Source of the DNA: Desulfovibrio sp. OH1186_COT-070
GTDB taxonomy: Bacteria > Desulfobacterota > Desulfovibrionia > Desulfovibrionales > Desulfovibrionaceae
Direction of reading: 5' to 3'
NCBI RefSeq assembly: GCF_003860215.1
Contig: NZ_RQYH01000019.1
Coordinates: 1 to 40,577, forward strand
Length of the DNA stretch: 40,577 nt
Of this stretch, positions 1 to 7,971 are shown piece by piece (within the stretch, counting starts at the first letter, position 1; each line of letters starts with the position of its first letter). Position numbers and translations under genes: made by a program. The notes below the pieces were generated by a model. The model was not told the origin of the DNA and searched no databases. It was given only the letters and a program-made list of their open reading frames with translations.

Positions 1-122
1 TCCTCCATTTGAAGCGATGGCGCGGCATTGCGACCCGATTGCGAAAAATACAGCCTCATTCTTGGCCGCTATTCAGATCAGATGCATCTTTTTATGGGGT
101 TCAATCTCGTGACGACACTATC
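1..122 (+). mobile_element. 3' end of an IS5-family insertion sequence, degenerate copy
   Basis: These bases are about 94% identical to the reverse complement of 40419-40541 (six mismatches and one missing base in 123 positions). In the intact right-hand copy the sequence encodes the C-terminus of an IS5-type (IS427-like) transposase, with ARHLIEN, LKRWRGIATRY and SFLAAI motifs. Here one base is missing near position 39 after the RWRGIATR codons, so the reading frame is broken; the old frame resumes and ends in TGA at 110-112. Similarity stops at the ACTATC around 117-122, which I take as the outer end of the element. The rest of the element lies outside the window. Confidence 0.8.
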
Positions 123-241
123 TAAAACAAAGGGGGATTTACAACCTGTGTAGCACATAAGACCATTGGAAAAATGAAGAGGCAGCGAAATTTGCTCTCA
201 GATTGCTGCCCCCGCTTTACGGACTTTGAAATTCTCCCGCG

Positions 242-274
242 CCCCTTTTCAAAAGGGGTGCGGGGCATTATATT
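242..274 (+). promoter_or_regulatory. Candidate sigma-70 promoter with an overlapping palindrome
   Basis: A -35-like TTTTCA (246-251), a 17-bp spacer and a -10-like TATATT (269-274) lie about 80 bp before the protease gene. The -35 sits inside an A/T-centred palindrome, cccctttt-c-aaaagggg, at 242-258, which could be an operator or a hairpin. Within 122-352, a stretch otherwise without a gene, these are the only signals I can support. Inferred from consensus match only. Confidence 0.4.
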
Positions 275-352
275 GCGCTTTCCTGCCATACAACAAAAAA
301 ACACCCGGAGCGCGCTCCGCATGCAGCTGCGCCCCGATCAAGGACTTTTGCG

Positions 353-3283
353 ATGCATACTCACGGATTCACCCTCGTGGCGCAGCAGAACCTGCGCGAG
401 GTCTACGGCACGGCATCTCTGTGGCGGCACGATGCCACAGGGGCGCAATTGCTCTCCGTCTGCAATACGGACGAAAACAAGTGCTTTGGCGTCAGCTTCG
501 CCACGCCGCCCGCGGATTCCACGGGCGTGGCGCACATTCTGGAACATTCCGTGCTCTGCGGCTCCAAAAAATATCCTGTCAAGGAACCCTTTGTGGAACT
601 GCTCAAGGGCTCCCTGCAAACCTTTCTCAATGCCTTCACCTTTCCCGACAAGACATGCTATCCGGTGGCAAGCTGCAACCTGCGCGATTTTTACAACCTC
701 ATCGACGTTTATCTGGACGCTGTTTTTCACCCGCGCATCACCCAAAGCATCTTCCAGCAGGAAGGCTGGCATGTGGAGGCCGAAAGCGCCGACGGCCCCT
801 GGTCCTACAAGGGTGTGGTCTTCAACGAGATGAAGGGCGTGTATTCCTCGCCCGACTCGGTGCTGGCCGAGCAAAGCCAGCAGGCCGTTTTTCCCGACAC
901 GCTCTACAGCCTGGATTCCGGCGGCAATCCGGAGCATATCCCCGACCTGACCTACGAGGATTTCTGCGAGTTCCACCGCCGCTATTACCACCCCGGCAAT
1001 GCGCGCTTCTTTTTCTGGGGCGATGACCCCGAAGAAGAGCGCCTGCGCCTGCTGGCCCAGGCTCTGGAAGGCTATGCCCCCCGCCCGGCAGAACCGGCCG
1101 TGCCTCTGCAAAAGCGCCTGTCCGCCCCCCGGCGTGTTCAGGTACCCTACGCCTCCGCGCCGGGAGAAAAGCGCGCCCTCTTCACGCTCAACTGGCTGCT
1201 GGGCGAGCGCGGCGATGTGCATCAGGCCCTGCTCATGGAAATGCTGGAGCACATTCTTGAGGGGCTTCCCGGCTCTCCCCTGCGCAGGGAGCTCATCGCC
1301 TCCGGTCTGGGAGAAGACACCACGGGCTGCGGGCTGGAAACAGACCTGCGCCAGATGTATTATTCCACCGGGCTCAAGGGACTGGACCCCGACGATGTTC
1401 CCAAGGCTGAAGCCCTGATCATGGATGTTCTGGCGCGTCTGGCGCGGGAGGGCATTGACCGCGCCACGGTGGACGCTGCCGTCAATACCGTGGAGTTTGC
1501 CTACCGCGAGAACAATTCCGGGCGTTTCCCCCGCGGGCTGGCGGCCATGCTTCAGTCCCTGTCCACCTGGCTCTATGGCGGCGACCCTCTGGCCCCCCTG
1601 GCCTGGGAGCAGCCCCTCAATGCCCTGAAGGCGCGCATCGAGGCCGGAGAGCCTGTGTTTGAGCAGGCCATCAGAGAATGGTTTCTGGACAATCCGCACC
1701 GGGCCACCGTGGTGCTGCTGCCCGATGCCCAACTGGGCGCGGCCCGCGAAGCCGGAGAAAAAGCCCGCGTGGATCAGATTCAGGCCGCTGCCGACAGCCG
1801 GACGCGCGCGGATATGGCAGCCGCCACACGAGCCCTGCAGGAGGCCCAGACCACCCCTGACAGTCCCGAGGCTTTGGCGACCATTCCGGCTCTGGGGCTG
1901 GAAGACCTGCCGCGCCACAACGCGCCCATCCCCCGCACAGTGAAGCACCTGCCCCAGGACGCCCTTTTTCACGATCTGCCCACCCAGGGCATTGCCTATG
2001 CCTCCCTGCTCCTGCCGCTGGACGCTGTGCCGGGCAGGCTCATGCCCCTTGTGCCCATTTTTGCCCGCTCCCTCACAGAAACCGGAACCCGGCGGCGCGA
2101 CTTTACGGAACTGGGCGCGCTCATGGCCGCCAAAACCGGCGGCATGGGGGCAGACATGCTCCTGGCCACCAAACGCGGCAGCCGGGACGCCGTCTGCTGC
2201 CTGAGCATCGCGGGCAAGGCCGTGTACGACAAGCTGCCCGACTTTTTCGCCCTTCTGGCGGAAGTGCTGTTGGAACCACAGCGGGACGCCAAAGTTCTGC
2301 AGGAGCGCATCCGCCACATGCTGCTGGAAGACAAGGCGCGCCTTGAGCACGGCTTGCAGGCCGCCGGGCATGCCGCTGTCAGCACCCGCCTGCGGGCGCG
2401 TTATACAAGGGCCGGAGCCCTGGCGGAACAGACCTCGGGCCTGAGTTATCTGGAAAGCGTCCGCGCCCTGCTGGAACGTATGGACACACAGCCCCTGTCT
2501 GTTCTGGAAGACCTGGAAGCCCTGCACGCGGCCATTGTGGCTTCCCCCGGCGCGGTCTTTGACTGCACGGCCGAAGAAAAAGGCCTGGCTGCGGCCGAGG
2601 CCGAAGCCCGCAACCTGCTGCGCGCCCTGCCCGCACAGAGGGGCGGCAGCGCCGGGCATCCCGACAAAACCGCCCTGCATCTGCCCCCGCAGGAGGTTCT
2701 TGTGACTCCGGCACGGATCAATTATGTGGGCAAGGCCGCAAACCTGTATGACCTCGGCTATGCCTACCACGGCTCGGCCAGCGTCATCCTGCGCTATCTG
2801 CGCATGGGCTGGCTCTGGGAGCAGGTGCGCGTGCGCGGGGGCGCATACGGGGCCTTCTGCAATCTGGACAGGCAGGGCGGCACACTGGTCTGCGCCTCCT
2901 ACCGCGACCCCAATGTGGACGAAACCCTGGCCGCCTTTGACGGCATGGCCGGATTTTTGCGCTCCTTCCGGCCGGATGCCGCCCAGCTTGCCCAGGCCAT
3001 TGTGGGGGCCATCGGAGATCTGGACAGCCACCTCCTGCCCGACGCAAAAGGCGCGCAATCTCTGGTGCGCTGGCTCACCGACGATACGGACGAGGAACGC
3101 GCGCTCATGCGCGAGGGCATTCTCTGCACCACAGAACGGCACTTCCGGCAGTTTGCCGATGTTCTGGCAGAGGCAGTGTCCGGAGGCAGCATCTGCGTGC
3201 TGGGCGGAGCGGACGCCGAAGCCGCCGCAGCCCGTCACGGCTGGCCGGTCAAAAAACTGATTCAGGATGCGGAGCATGCCTGA
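353..3283 (+). CDS. M16C-family zinc metalloprotease, presequence protease (PreP/Cym1) type
   Basis: A large oligopeptidase of the inverzincin class. At 976 aa it matches the usual length of PreP/Cym1 proteins, which degrade short unfolded peptides inside a closed two-half chamber. The inverted zinc motif HILEH is at residues 61-65 (H61, E64, H65), and the distal glutamate is E159 in NEMKGVYSS, 94 residues later, as expected for this subfamily. The second half carries the inactive M16 repeat, with a GGAYGAFC segment typical of the family. No signal peptide is seen, so the protein is probably cytoplasmic. The ATG is preceded by AAGGA at 340-344. The gene opens an apparent four-gene operon and overlaps the next gene by 17 bp if that gene starts at its first ATG. 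Confidence 0.93.
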   Translation: MHTHGFTLVAQQNLREVYGTASLWRHDATGAQLLSVCNTDENKCFGVSFATPPADSTGVAHILEHSVLCGSKKYPVKEPFVELLKGSLQTFLNAFTFPDKTCYPVASCNLRDFYNLIDVYLDAVFHPRITQSIFQQEGWHVEAESADGPWSYKGVVFNEMKGVYSSPDSVLAEQSQQAVFPDTLYSLDSGGNPEHIPDLTYEDFCEFHRRYYHPGNARFFFWGDDPEEERLRLLAQALEGYAPRPAEPAVPLQKRLSAPRRVQVPYASAPGEKRALFTLNWLLGERGDVHQALLMEMLEHILEGLPGSPLRRELIASGLGEDTTGCGLETDLRQMYYSTGLKGLDPDDVPKAEALIMDVLARLAREGIDRATVDAAVNTVEFAYRENNSGRFPRGLAAMLQSLSTWLYGGDPLAPLAWEQPLNALKARIEAGEPVFEQAIREWFLDNPHRATVVLLPDAQLGAAREAGEKARVDQIQAAADSRTRADMAAATRALQEAQTTPDSPEALATIPALGLEDLPRHNAPIPRTVKHLPQDALFHDLPTQGIAYASLLLPLDAVPGRLMPLVPIFARSLTETGTRRRDFTELGALMAAKTGGMGADMLLATKRGSRDAVCCLSIAGKAVYDKLPDFFALLAEVLLEPQRDAKVLQERIRHMLLEDKARLEHGLQAAGHAAVSTRLRARYTRAGALAEQTSGLSYLESVRALLERMDTQPLSVLEDLEALHAAIVASPGAVFDCTAEEKGLAAAEAEARNLLRALPAQRGGSAGHPDKTALHLPPQEVLVTPARINYVGKAANLYDLGYAYHGSASVILRYLRMGWLWEQVRVRGGAYGAFCNLDRQGGTLVCASYRDPNVDETLAAFDGMAGFLRSFRPDAAQLAQAIVGAIGDLDSHLLPDAKGAQSLVRWLTDDTDEERALMREGILCTTERHFRQFADVLAEAVSGGSICVLGGADAEAAAARHGWPVKKLIQDAEHA

Positions 3284-4205
3284 TCCGGCGTGCCCCGCCC
3301 CAAAGCAGGGAACGCCCGTGATCCGGGAGCAACAACTGGTGCTGGTGCTGGGCATGCACCGCAGCGGAACCAGCGCCTGGGTTCGCGCCCTGCAGGTGCT
3401 CGGGTTTGATCTGGGAGAAGACCTGCTGCCCCCTCACCCCTGCAACCCCAAGGGCTTTTTTGAAGACGGGCATCTCTACGCCTTCAACAAGGCCCTGCTG
3501 GCGGATACGGGGCGGCGCTGGCACAGCCTCCCCATACCGGCGGCGGAAGAACTGCTGCCTCTGGCTGGCGGGGTTCGGGGGGCGCAGGCTCTGGAGCTTC
3601 TGCGCCACAAGCTGGCCGCCCGGCCCCTGCTGGGCCTCAAGGACCCGCGCATGAGCGTGCTCATGCCTTTCTGGCGGCCGGTACTCGCAGCTGCGGGGGC
3701 GCACGTCCACTGTCTGATCTGCCTGCGCCACCCCGACAGCGTCGCCCGCTCCCTGCAACAGCGCGACGGCATGAGCGCCGAGCACAGCCACGCCCTGTGG
3801 CTGGCGCATACGCTGGGCGCGGTCACGGGCAGCGCCGGATTGCAGCGGACTCTGGTCAGCTACGAGGCCCTGCTGCGCGCTCCCGCACAGGAGTTGCGCC
3901 GCCTGGGCACAGCCCTTTGCCGCCCCGTGAACAGGAAAGAGGAAGACGTGTACTGTTCCTCCTTTCTGGATGCGGGCCTTTGCCACCATCAGGCTGACGG
4001 GGGGCACAAGGCTGCTCCGGCCCCGCCGGGCAGCTTTGCGCGCCTGGCTCAGGATCTCCACGCCCGCCTCTGCCCCTGCAATGCTTCTCCACCGGACTTG
4101 GAACAGCCGGAGATGACCCGCCTTTTCCGCTCTCTGGAACGCCGCTGCGCCGACATCTCTCCGCAGGACTTTGCCGCAGCAACGCGGCAGGAGCAAAGTC
4201 CGTGA
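3267..4205 (+). CDS. Sulfotransferase-family protein
   Basis: The N-terminus contains LVLGMHRSGTS (residues 26-36), the 5'-phosphosulfate-binding loop of PAPS-dependent sulfotransferases. CLRHPDSVARSL further on fits the 3'-phosphate-binding region. Such enzymes transfer sulfate from PAPS to hydroxyl or amino groups of sugars, lipids or proteins; the acceptor here is unknown. The start is uncertain. ATG 3267 overlaps the protease gene, while in-frame GTG 3318 (residue 18) has AGGGA 6-7 bases upstream and gives a protein beginning shortly before the P-loop, so it may be the true start. The stop overlaps the next gene's GTG start by four bases, implying translational coupling. The C-terminal 80 residues match nothing I recognise. 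Confidence 0.75.
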   Translation: MRSMPDPACPAPKQGTPVIREQQLVLVLGMHRSGTSAWVRALQVLGFDLGEDLLPPHPCNPKGFFEDGHLYAFNKALLADTGRRWHSLPIPAAEELLPLAGGVRGAQALELLRHKLAARPLLGLKDPRMSVLMPFWRPVLAAAGAHVHCLICLRHPDSVARSLQQRDGMSAEHSHALWLAHTLGAVTGSAGLQRTLVSYEALLRAPAQELRRLGTALCRPVNRKEEDVYCSSFLDAGLCHHQADGGHKAAPAPPGSFARLAQDLHARLCPCNASPPDLEQPEMTRLFRSLERRCADISPQDFAAATRQEQSP

Positions 4206-5014
4206 CGCACACTGCGCCGCCTTCTCCGTGCTCCGGTGCTCCTTGCAGCGCGCATCCGCTGGCGGGGCGGCTGGCGGCGCCCTCCTGCGTGTTGCCCGCC
4301 CCGGTGGCGGACAATGCCGCATTTCTGGCCGGAAAGGTGGATGAGGTGGGCCTCTGCTTTTTTGAAACACGCTCCTGCCTGGAATATACGCAGCGCGACC
4401 TGCCCCGCGAGCATGCCCTTTTGCCCCTGCGCTGGCATGTGCACCTGCCGGTGGATCTGCCCTGGCCAGCGCGTGCCGCCAAAGCCGCCTCCCCCGCGCG
4501 CGGGGCGGCCGCTCTGGCTCTGGCCGTGATGAACAAGGCCGCCCACCTGCGCCCCCATCTGGCCGTGCTCCACCCCCCCCAAGGCAATGTGGCCGGGCAG
4601 CGGGCTCTGCTGGCGGATTTTCAGGAGCACTGGCGCGCGCACACGTCCGTGCCCCTGCTGCTGGAAAACGTGGGGCACTGCGATGTGGCCTGCCTGGGCG
4701 AGAACTTTCTGCGGGAGCACGGGCTGGGCTTGTGTCTGGACGTGGGGCACCTCCTGGGCTATGGTCAAGAGAACCTGCTGGCTTCACCGCTGGTGGAGGA
4801 TGCCGCGCTGGCCCACTGGAGCGCCCCGGGCGCACGCGACCAGCATCTGCCCCTCACGGAACTGACCCCCGTCCAGCGGCAGACAGCGGCCGCCGTCATG
4901 CGCAGACTGCCCGCAACAGCCGTTCATCTTCTGGAAATTTTTCAGCAGGAAGGGCTGTTCGCCTCTCTGCCCGTTCTGGCCGCTCTGGCCCGGCCAGACA
5001 CGCCACGGTGCTGA
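4202..5014 (+). CDS. cbiR: TIM-barrel metalloenzyme, likely cobamide-remodelling phosphodiesterase CbiR
   Basis: The pattern is that of an AP-endonuclease-2/xylose-isomerase-like TIM barrel, with metal-ligand candidates at successive strand ends: H79 and H81 (WHVHLPVDLPW), H124, E155 (LLLENVGH), D180 and H183 (CLDVGHLLGY), and H215 (DQHLPL). This arrangement resembles CbiR, which cleaves the nucleotide loop of cobamides to AdoCbi-P so the lower ligand can be replaced. The assignment comes from recalled motif similarity, not alignment; another sugar-phosphate isomerase-like activity is possible. The start is GTG 4202, overlapping the preceding stop as GTGA, with AGGAG at 4189-4193. A cobalamin riboswitch and cbiK lie about 4 kb downstream, consistent with a cobamide role but not in the same operon. 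Confidence 0.55.
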   Translation: MTHTAPPSPCSGAPCSAHPLAGRLAAPSCVLPAPVADNAAFLAGKVDEVGLCFFETRSCLEYTQRDLPREHALLPLRWHVHLPVDLPWPARAAKAASPARGAAALALAVMNKAAHLRPHLAVLHPPQGNVAGQRALLADFQEHWRAHTSVPLLLENVGHCDVACLGENFLREHGLGLCLDVGHLLGYGQENLLASPLVEDAALAHWSAPGARDQHLPLTELTPVQRQTAAAVMRRLPATAVHLLEIFQQEGLFASLPVLAALARPDTPRC

Positions 5015-5036
5015 AGCGCGGCCACAAGGACACACC

Positions 5037-6134
5037 ATGCCGGATACAACGGAACGCAAGGCAGTCATGAAGCAATGGCGGCAAACCCTGAACCGGGAAG
5101 ACCGCTGGTGCATCATGATCAATGCCGACCCCGATGCCCTGGCCTCTGCGCTGGCTCTCAAGCGCATCATGCTGCCCAAAGTCCGCTCTGTGGACATCAT
5201 GCGCATCAATGAGGTAACACGCCCAGACAATCTGGCCATGATCCGCTATCTGGGCATTCCCGTCCGCCCCTGGCAGCCGGAAAAAGCCGGACAATACCAC
5301 CGCTTTGCCATTGTGGATTCGCAACCCGGCCACAACACCGCCTTTCAGGACATTGCCTTCAGTTGCATTATAGACCATCATCCCCTGCCTGCGGACACGC
5401 CTCCCGCAAACACCGCGGACTTTTTTGATGTGCGCTCCGGCGTGGGCGCGGCCAGCACCATCCTGACCCAATACCTGCAGGCCCTGCGTATGCGGCCGGG
5501 GCCGCGCCTGGCAACAGCCCTGCTCTACGGCATCCGCACCGATACGGCGACTTTTGAACGCTCCGGCAGCGAAAGCGATCTGCGCGCCTACCAATGGCTT
5601 TCACGCCATGCGGACACCGGCCTTCTGCGGCGCATCGTGCGCAGCGAGTATTTGCGGGAGTGGCTGCCCCTGTTTTCGCGCGCCTTCCGTTCGCTCACGG
5701 ACTGCCGCGGCTCCGGCGCGCACGCCTCCCTCAACGAAGTCAGAAGCGCGGATCTGCTGGTGTCTGTGGCGGATTTCTTCACACGGGTGCACGGGCTCAA
5801 GTGGATCGCCGTCAGCGGCATTGTGGGCAGGACCGTGGTGGTGATCTTTCGCGGCGACGGCGGGCGCGATATCGGACGCCTGGCCGATGCCTGCTTTTAC
5901 GATGTGGGCAAGGCGGGCGGGCACCGCACACTGGCCCGCGCGGAATTTCCCCTGGAGGCCGTCCCGCCGGACGCCAAACCCGCCGAATTTGTGCTGCACA
6001 GGCTGCAAAACCGCAAACTGCGCCCCCGCTCCCCGGCAGCGGCCCCCAACGCGGCCCCCGACACTCCCTCCTGCCCAAAGCAGGATGCCGTTTTTGTCCC
6101 TGAAACAGGCGGCACAGGCTCTGCTTTTGCGTGA
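5037..6134 (+). CDS. DHH/DHHA1-family phosphoesterase (NrnA-like)
   Basis: The DHH motif is D113-H114-H115 (IIDHHPLP), with further metal-binding aspartates D31 and D33 (NADPDALAS), D94 (IVDSQPG) and D169 (IRTDTATF). The C-terminal DHHA1 substrate-binding domain contains GGH at 294-296 (KAGGHRTLAR). The family hydrolyses short oligoribonucleotides, pAp or cyclic dinucleotides using two Mn ions. The substrate here is unknown, but 365 aa without extra sensory or membrane domains fits the NrnA type. Motif I lacks the usual leading histidine (N29 in its place). ATG 5037 follows AAGGA; Met11 is a weaker alternative. It is the last gene of the operon, 22 bp after the previous stop and followed by a strong hairpin. 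The last 35 residues are Pro/Ala-rich and poorly conserved in appearance. Confidence 0.85.
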   Translation: MPDTTERKAVMKQWRQTLNREDRWCIMINADPDALASALALKRIMLPKVRSVDIMRINEVTRPDNLAMIRYLGIPVRPWQPEKAGQYHRFAIVDSQPGHNTAFQDIAFSCIIDHHPLPADTPPANTADFFDVRSGVGAASTILTQYLQALRMRPGPRLATALLYGIRTDTATFERSGSESDLRAYQWLSRHADTGLLRRIVRSEYLREWLPLFSRAFRSLTDCRGSGAHASLNEVRSADLLVSVADFFTRVHGLKWIAVSGIVGRTVVVIFRGDGGRDIGRLADACFYDVGKAGGHRTLARAEFPLEAVPPDAKPAEFVLHRLQNRKLRPRSPAAAPNAAPDTPSCPKQDAVFVPETGGTGSAFA

Positions 6135-6202
6135 AACCACAAATGGGGAGATTACAGAGGTGGCCGTGTTGCGTCCGCTCGCAATGTAATTTCCCCTGGC
6201 AT

Positions 6203-6253
6203 ACGAAGAACGGCCGAAAATCATTGTCGCAATGATTTTCGGCCGTTCTTCGT
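6203..6253. terminator. Perfect 24-bp inverted repeat, probable bidirectional terminator
   Basis: The arms 6203-6226 and 6230-6253 are exact reverse complements around a 3-base TCG loop. The element lies between the 3' end of the DHH gene and the 3' end of the minus-strand tRNA-Ser, so it could end transcripts from both sides. There is no clean T-run after the stem on either strand, although AAAATC/GATTTT tracts lie within the stem. Confidence 0.65.
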
Positions 6254-6277
6254 GAACGACGTTTCCGGAACAAAATT

Positions 6278-6374
<97 letters not shown>

Positions 6375-6415
6375 GCTGTGTTTCCGGCAGGCTTTTGCCG
6401 CCAGAACAAGTGGTG

Positions 6416-6444
6416 TTCATAGCCAAGAAGCCACGGCCTGTCAA
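6416..6444 (-). promoter_or_regulatory. Promoter of tRNA-Ser
   Basis: On the minus strand a perfect -35 TTGACA (6444-6439), a 17-bp spacer and a -10-like TATGAA (6421-6416) stand upstream of the tRNA, predicting a leader of about 35 nt before the mature 5' end. The rest of 6375-6621 holds only this promoter and the ribosome-binding site of the next plus-strand gene. Confidence 0.65.
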
Positions 6445-6621
6445 CAGCGGGGACAAAGGGCGCCACACACCGGAAACGGCGGCGTTGCTGCGGAGTTTCG
6501 GGCTTGCCTCCCGCAGAAAAATTCCCCATAGTTGGAAGTTCCTGTTTTTCCCCACTGCAAAACACGGCAGGAGCAGACCGCGCGGGCACGGCATTCCGTT
6601 GCCGCACAGCGAGGAGGTGAC

Positions 6622-7905
6622 ATGCAATACCGTTTCATCCCGCACCTGACCGATGACGATCTTCTGCGCATCCAGACGGACGGCCTGCGCCATACCGTGC
6701 ATCAGGCATGGAAGTCCCCGCAGTACCGCGCAAAGCTGGAAGCCTGCGGCGCGCGCCCCGAAGACATTGCCAGCATTGACGATCTGCGCCGCCTGCCCAC
6801 TGTGGATGCCGATGACCTGCGCCAGGGCTATCCTCTGCCCCTTTTGTGCGTTCCGCCGCGCGAAGTTGTGCGCATCCATGCCTCCAGCGGCACCACGGGC
6901 AAGAAAAAAATCCTGGCCTATACCCAACGCGATGTAGACATGCTCAGCCTGCAGATCGCCCGTTGTTACGAACTGGCGGGCTTTACCCCTGACGACCGCA
7001 TGCAGGTGGCCGTGGGTTACGGCCTGTGGACGGCGGGGGCGGGCTTTCAGGCCGGCAGCGAGCGGCTGGGCATGCTGACCGTGCCCGTGGGGCCGGGCAA
7101 TCTGGACACACACCTTCAGCTTTTGCAGGACCTGGGAGCCACGGGCTTCACCGCCACAGCGTCCATGGCCCTGTTGCTGGCCGAAGAAGTGGAGCGCGCG
7201 GGCCTGCGCCAAAAGATCCGCCTGCGGCGCATGGTCTGCGGTTCGGAAACCCGCAGCGAGAAAATGCGCCAGACCATTGAAGACAAACTGGGCCTTGACG
7301 GCTGTTTTGACATTGCGGGCATGACAGAAATGTACGGCCCGGGCACAGCCATTGACTGCCCGCACCACACGGGCCTGCACTACTGGGGAGACCTTTTCCT
7401 TATTGAAGTGCTTGATCCCGACACTCTGCAGCCCGTGCCGGACGGCGAAGTGGGCGAAATGGTCGTCACCAGCCTGCGCAAGGAAGCCACGCCCCTGCTG
7501 CGCTACCGCACCCACGATCTTTCCCGGATTCTCCCCGGCCAGTGCGCCTGCGGCCTGAACATGCCCCGGCACGACCGCATTCTCGGCCGCTCCGACGACA
7601 TGATCGTCTACCGCGGGGTCAACATCTATCCGGGCCAGATCGTGGAGGCCATTGCCCTCTTTCCCGAACTGGGCGGCGAATACCAGGTGGAACTGAGCCG
7701 CGACGAACGCTCGCTGGACCACATGACCCTGACCGTGGAACGCGCGGAAAACCAGAGCAGCGGCATTGACGCAGGCCTTGCCCGCACTCTGGAAGAACGC
7801 CTGCACAAGAGCCTCATGGCCCGCATCAGCGTCAGCGTGACGGACTATGCGGCCCTGCCCCGCACCTTCAGCAAATCCCGGCGGATTGTGGACAAAAGAA
7901 CATAA
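6622..7905 (+). CDS. Phenylacetate-CoA ligase family protein (PaaK-like)
   Basis: An AMP-forming acyl-CoA ligase of the ANL superfamily: 427 aa, the size of PaaK. The phosphate-binding loop ASSGTTGKKK is at residues 87-96, and the adenine-binding region is GMTEMYGPG. The hinge and C-terminal domain include DDMIVYRGVNIYPGQIVE, typical of PaaK. It would activate phenylacetate or another aryl acid to its CoA thioester; in anaerobes such enzymes serve aromatic amino acid metabolism. The start is chosen at ATG 6622, because GAGGAGGTGA lies directly before it; an upstream in-frame Met at 6532 has no such site. No paa pathway partner is nearby, so the substrate is open. Convergent with cbiK across a shared hairpin. 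Confidence 0.88.
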   Translation: MQYRFIPHLTDDDLLRIQTDGLRHTVHQAWKSPQYRAKLEACGARPEDIASIDDLRRLPTVDADDLRQGYPLPLLCVPPREVVRIHASSGTTGKKKILAYTQRDVDMLSLQIARCYELAGFTPDDRMQVAVGYGLWTAGAGFQAGSERLGMLTVPVGPGNLDTHLQLLQDLGATGFTATASMALLLAEEVERAGLRQKIRLRRMVCGSETRSEKMRQTIEDKLGLDGCFDIAGMTEMYGPGTAIDCPHHTGLHYWGDLFLIEVLDPDTLQPVPDGEVGEMVVTSLRKEATPLLRYRTHDLSRILPGQCACGLNMPRHDRILGRSDDMIVYRGVNIYPGQIVEAIALFPELGGEYQVELSRDERSLDHMTLTVERAENQSSGIDAGLARTLEERLHKSLMARISVSVTDYAALPRTFSKSRRIVDKRT

Positions 7906-7923
7906 GCCCCGCAGGGGTAAGGA

Positions 7924-7963
7924 TTTCGGGACGCCCCCCCAAAAGCTGTGGGGCGTCCCGAAA
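7924..7963. terminator. Hairpin between convergent paaK-like gene and cbiK
   Basis: TTTCGGGACGCCCC (7924-7937) pairs with GGGGCGTCCCGAAA (7950-7963) around a 12-base loop. The flanking gtaagg and ccttac can extend the stem. Runs of A and T adjoin the base, but no clean downstream U-tract follows on either strand; a bidirectional terminator is the simplest reading. Confidence 0.7.
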
Positions 7964-7971
7964 AAAATCCC

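Noticed and set aside
338..3355. A 1005-codon open frame antisense to the whole protease gene
   Set aside because: High GC at third positions keeps the opposite strand open; the translation is low-complexity Gly/Ala/Gln/His-rich with no domain, while the plus strand is a clear M16 protease.
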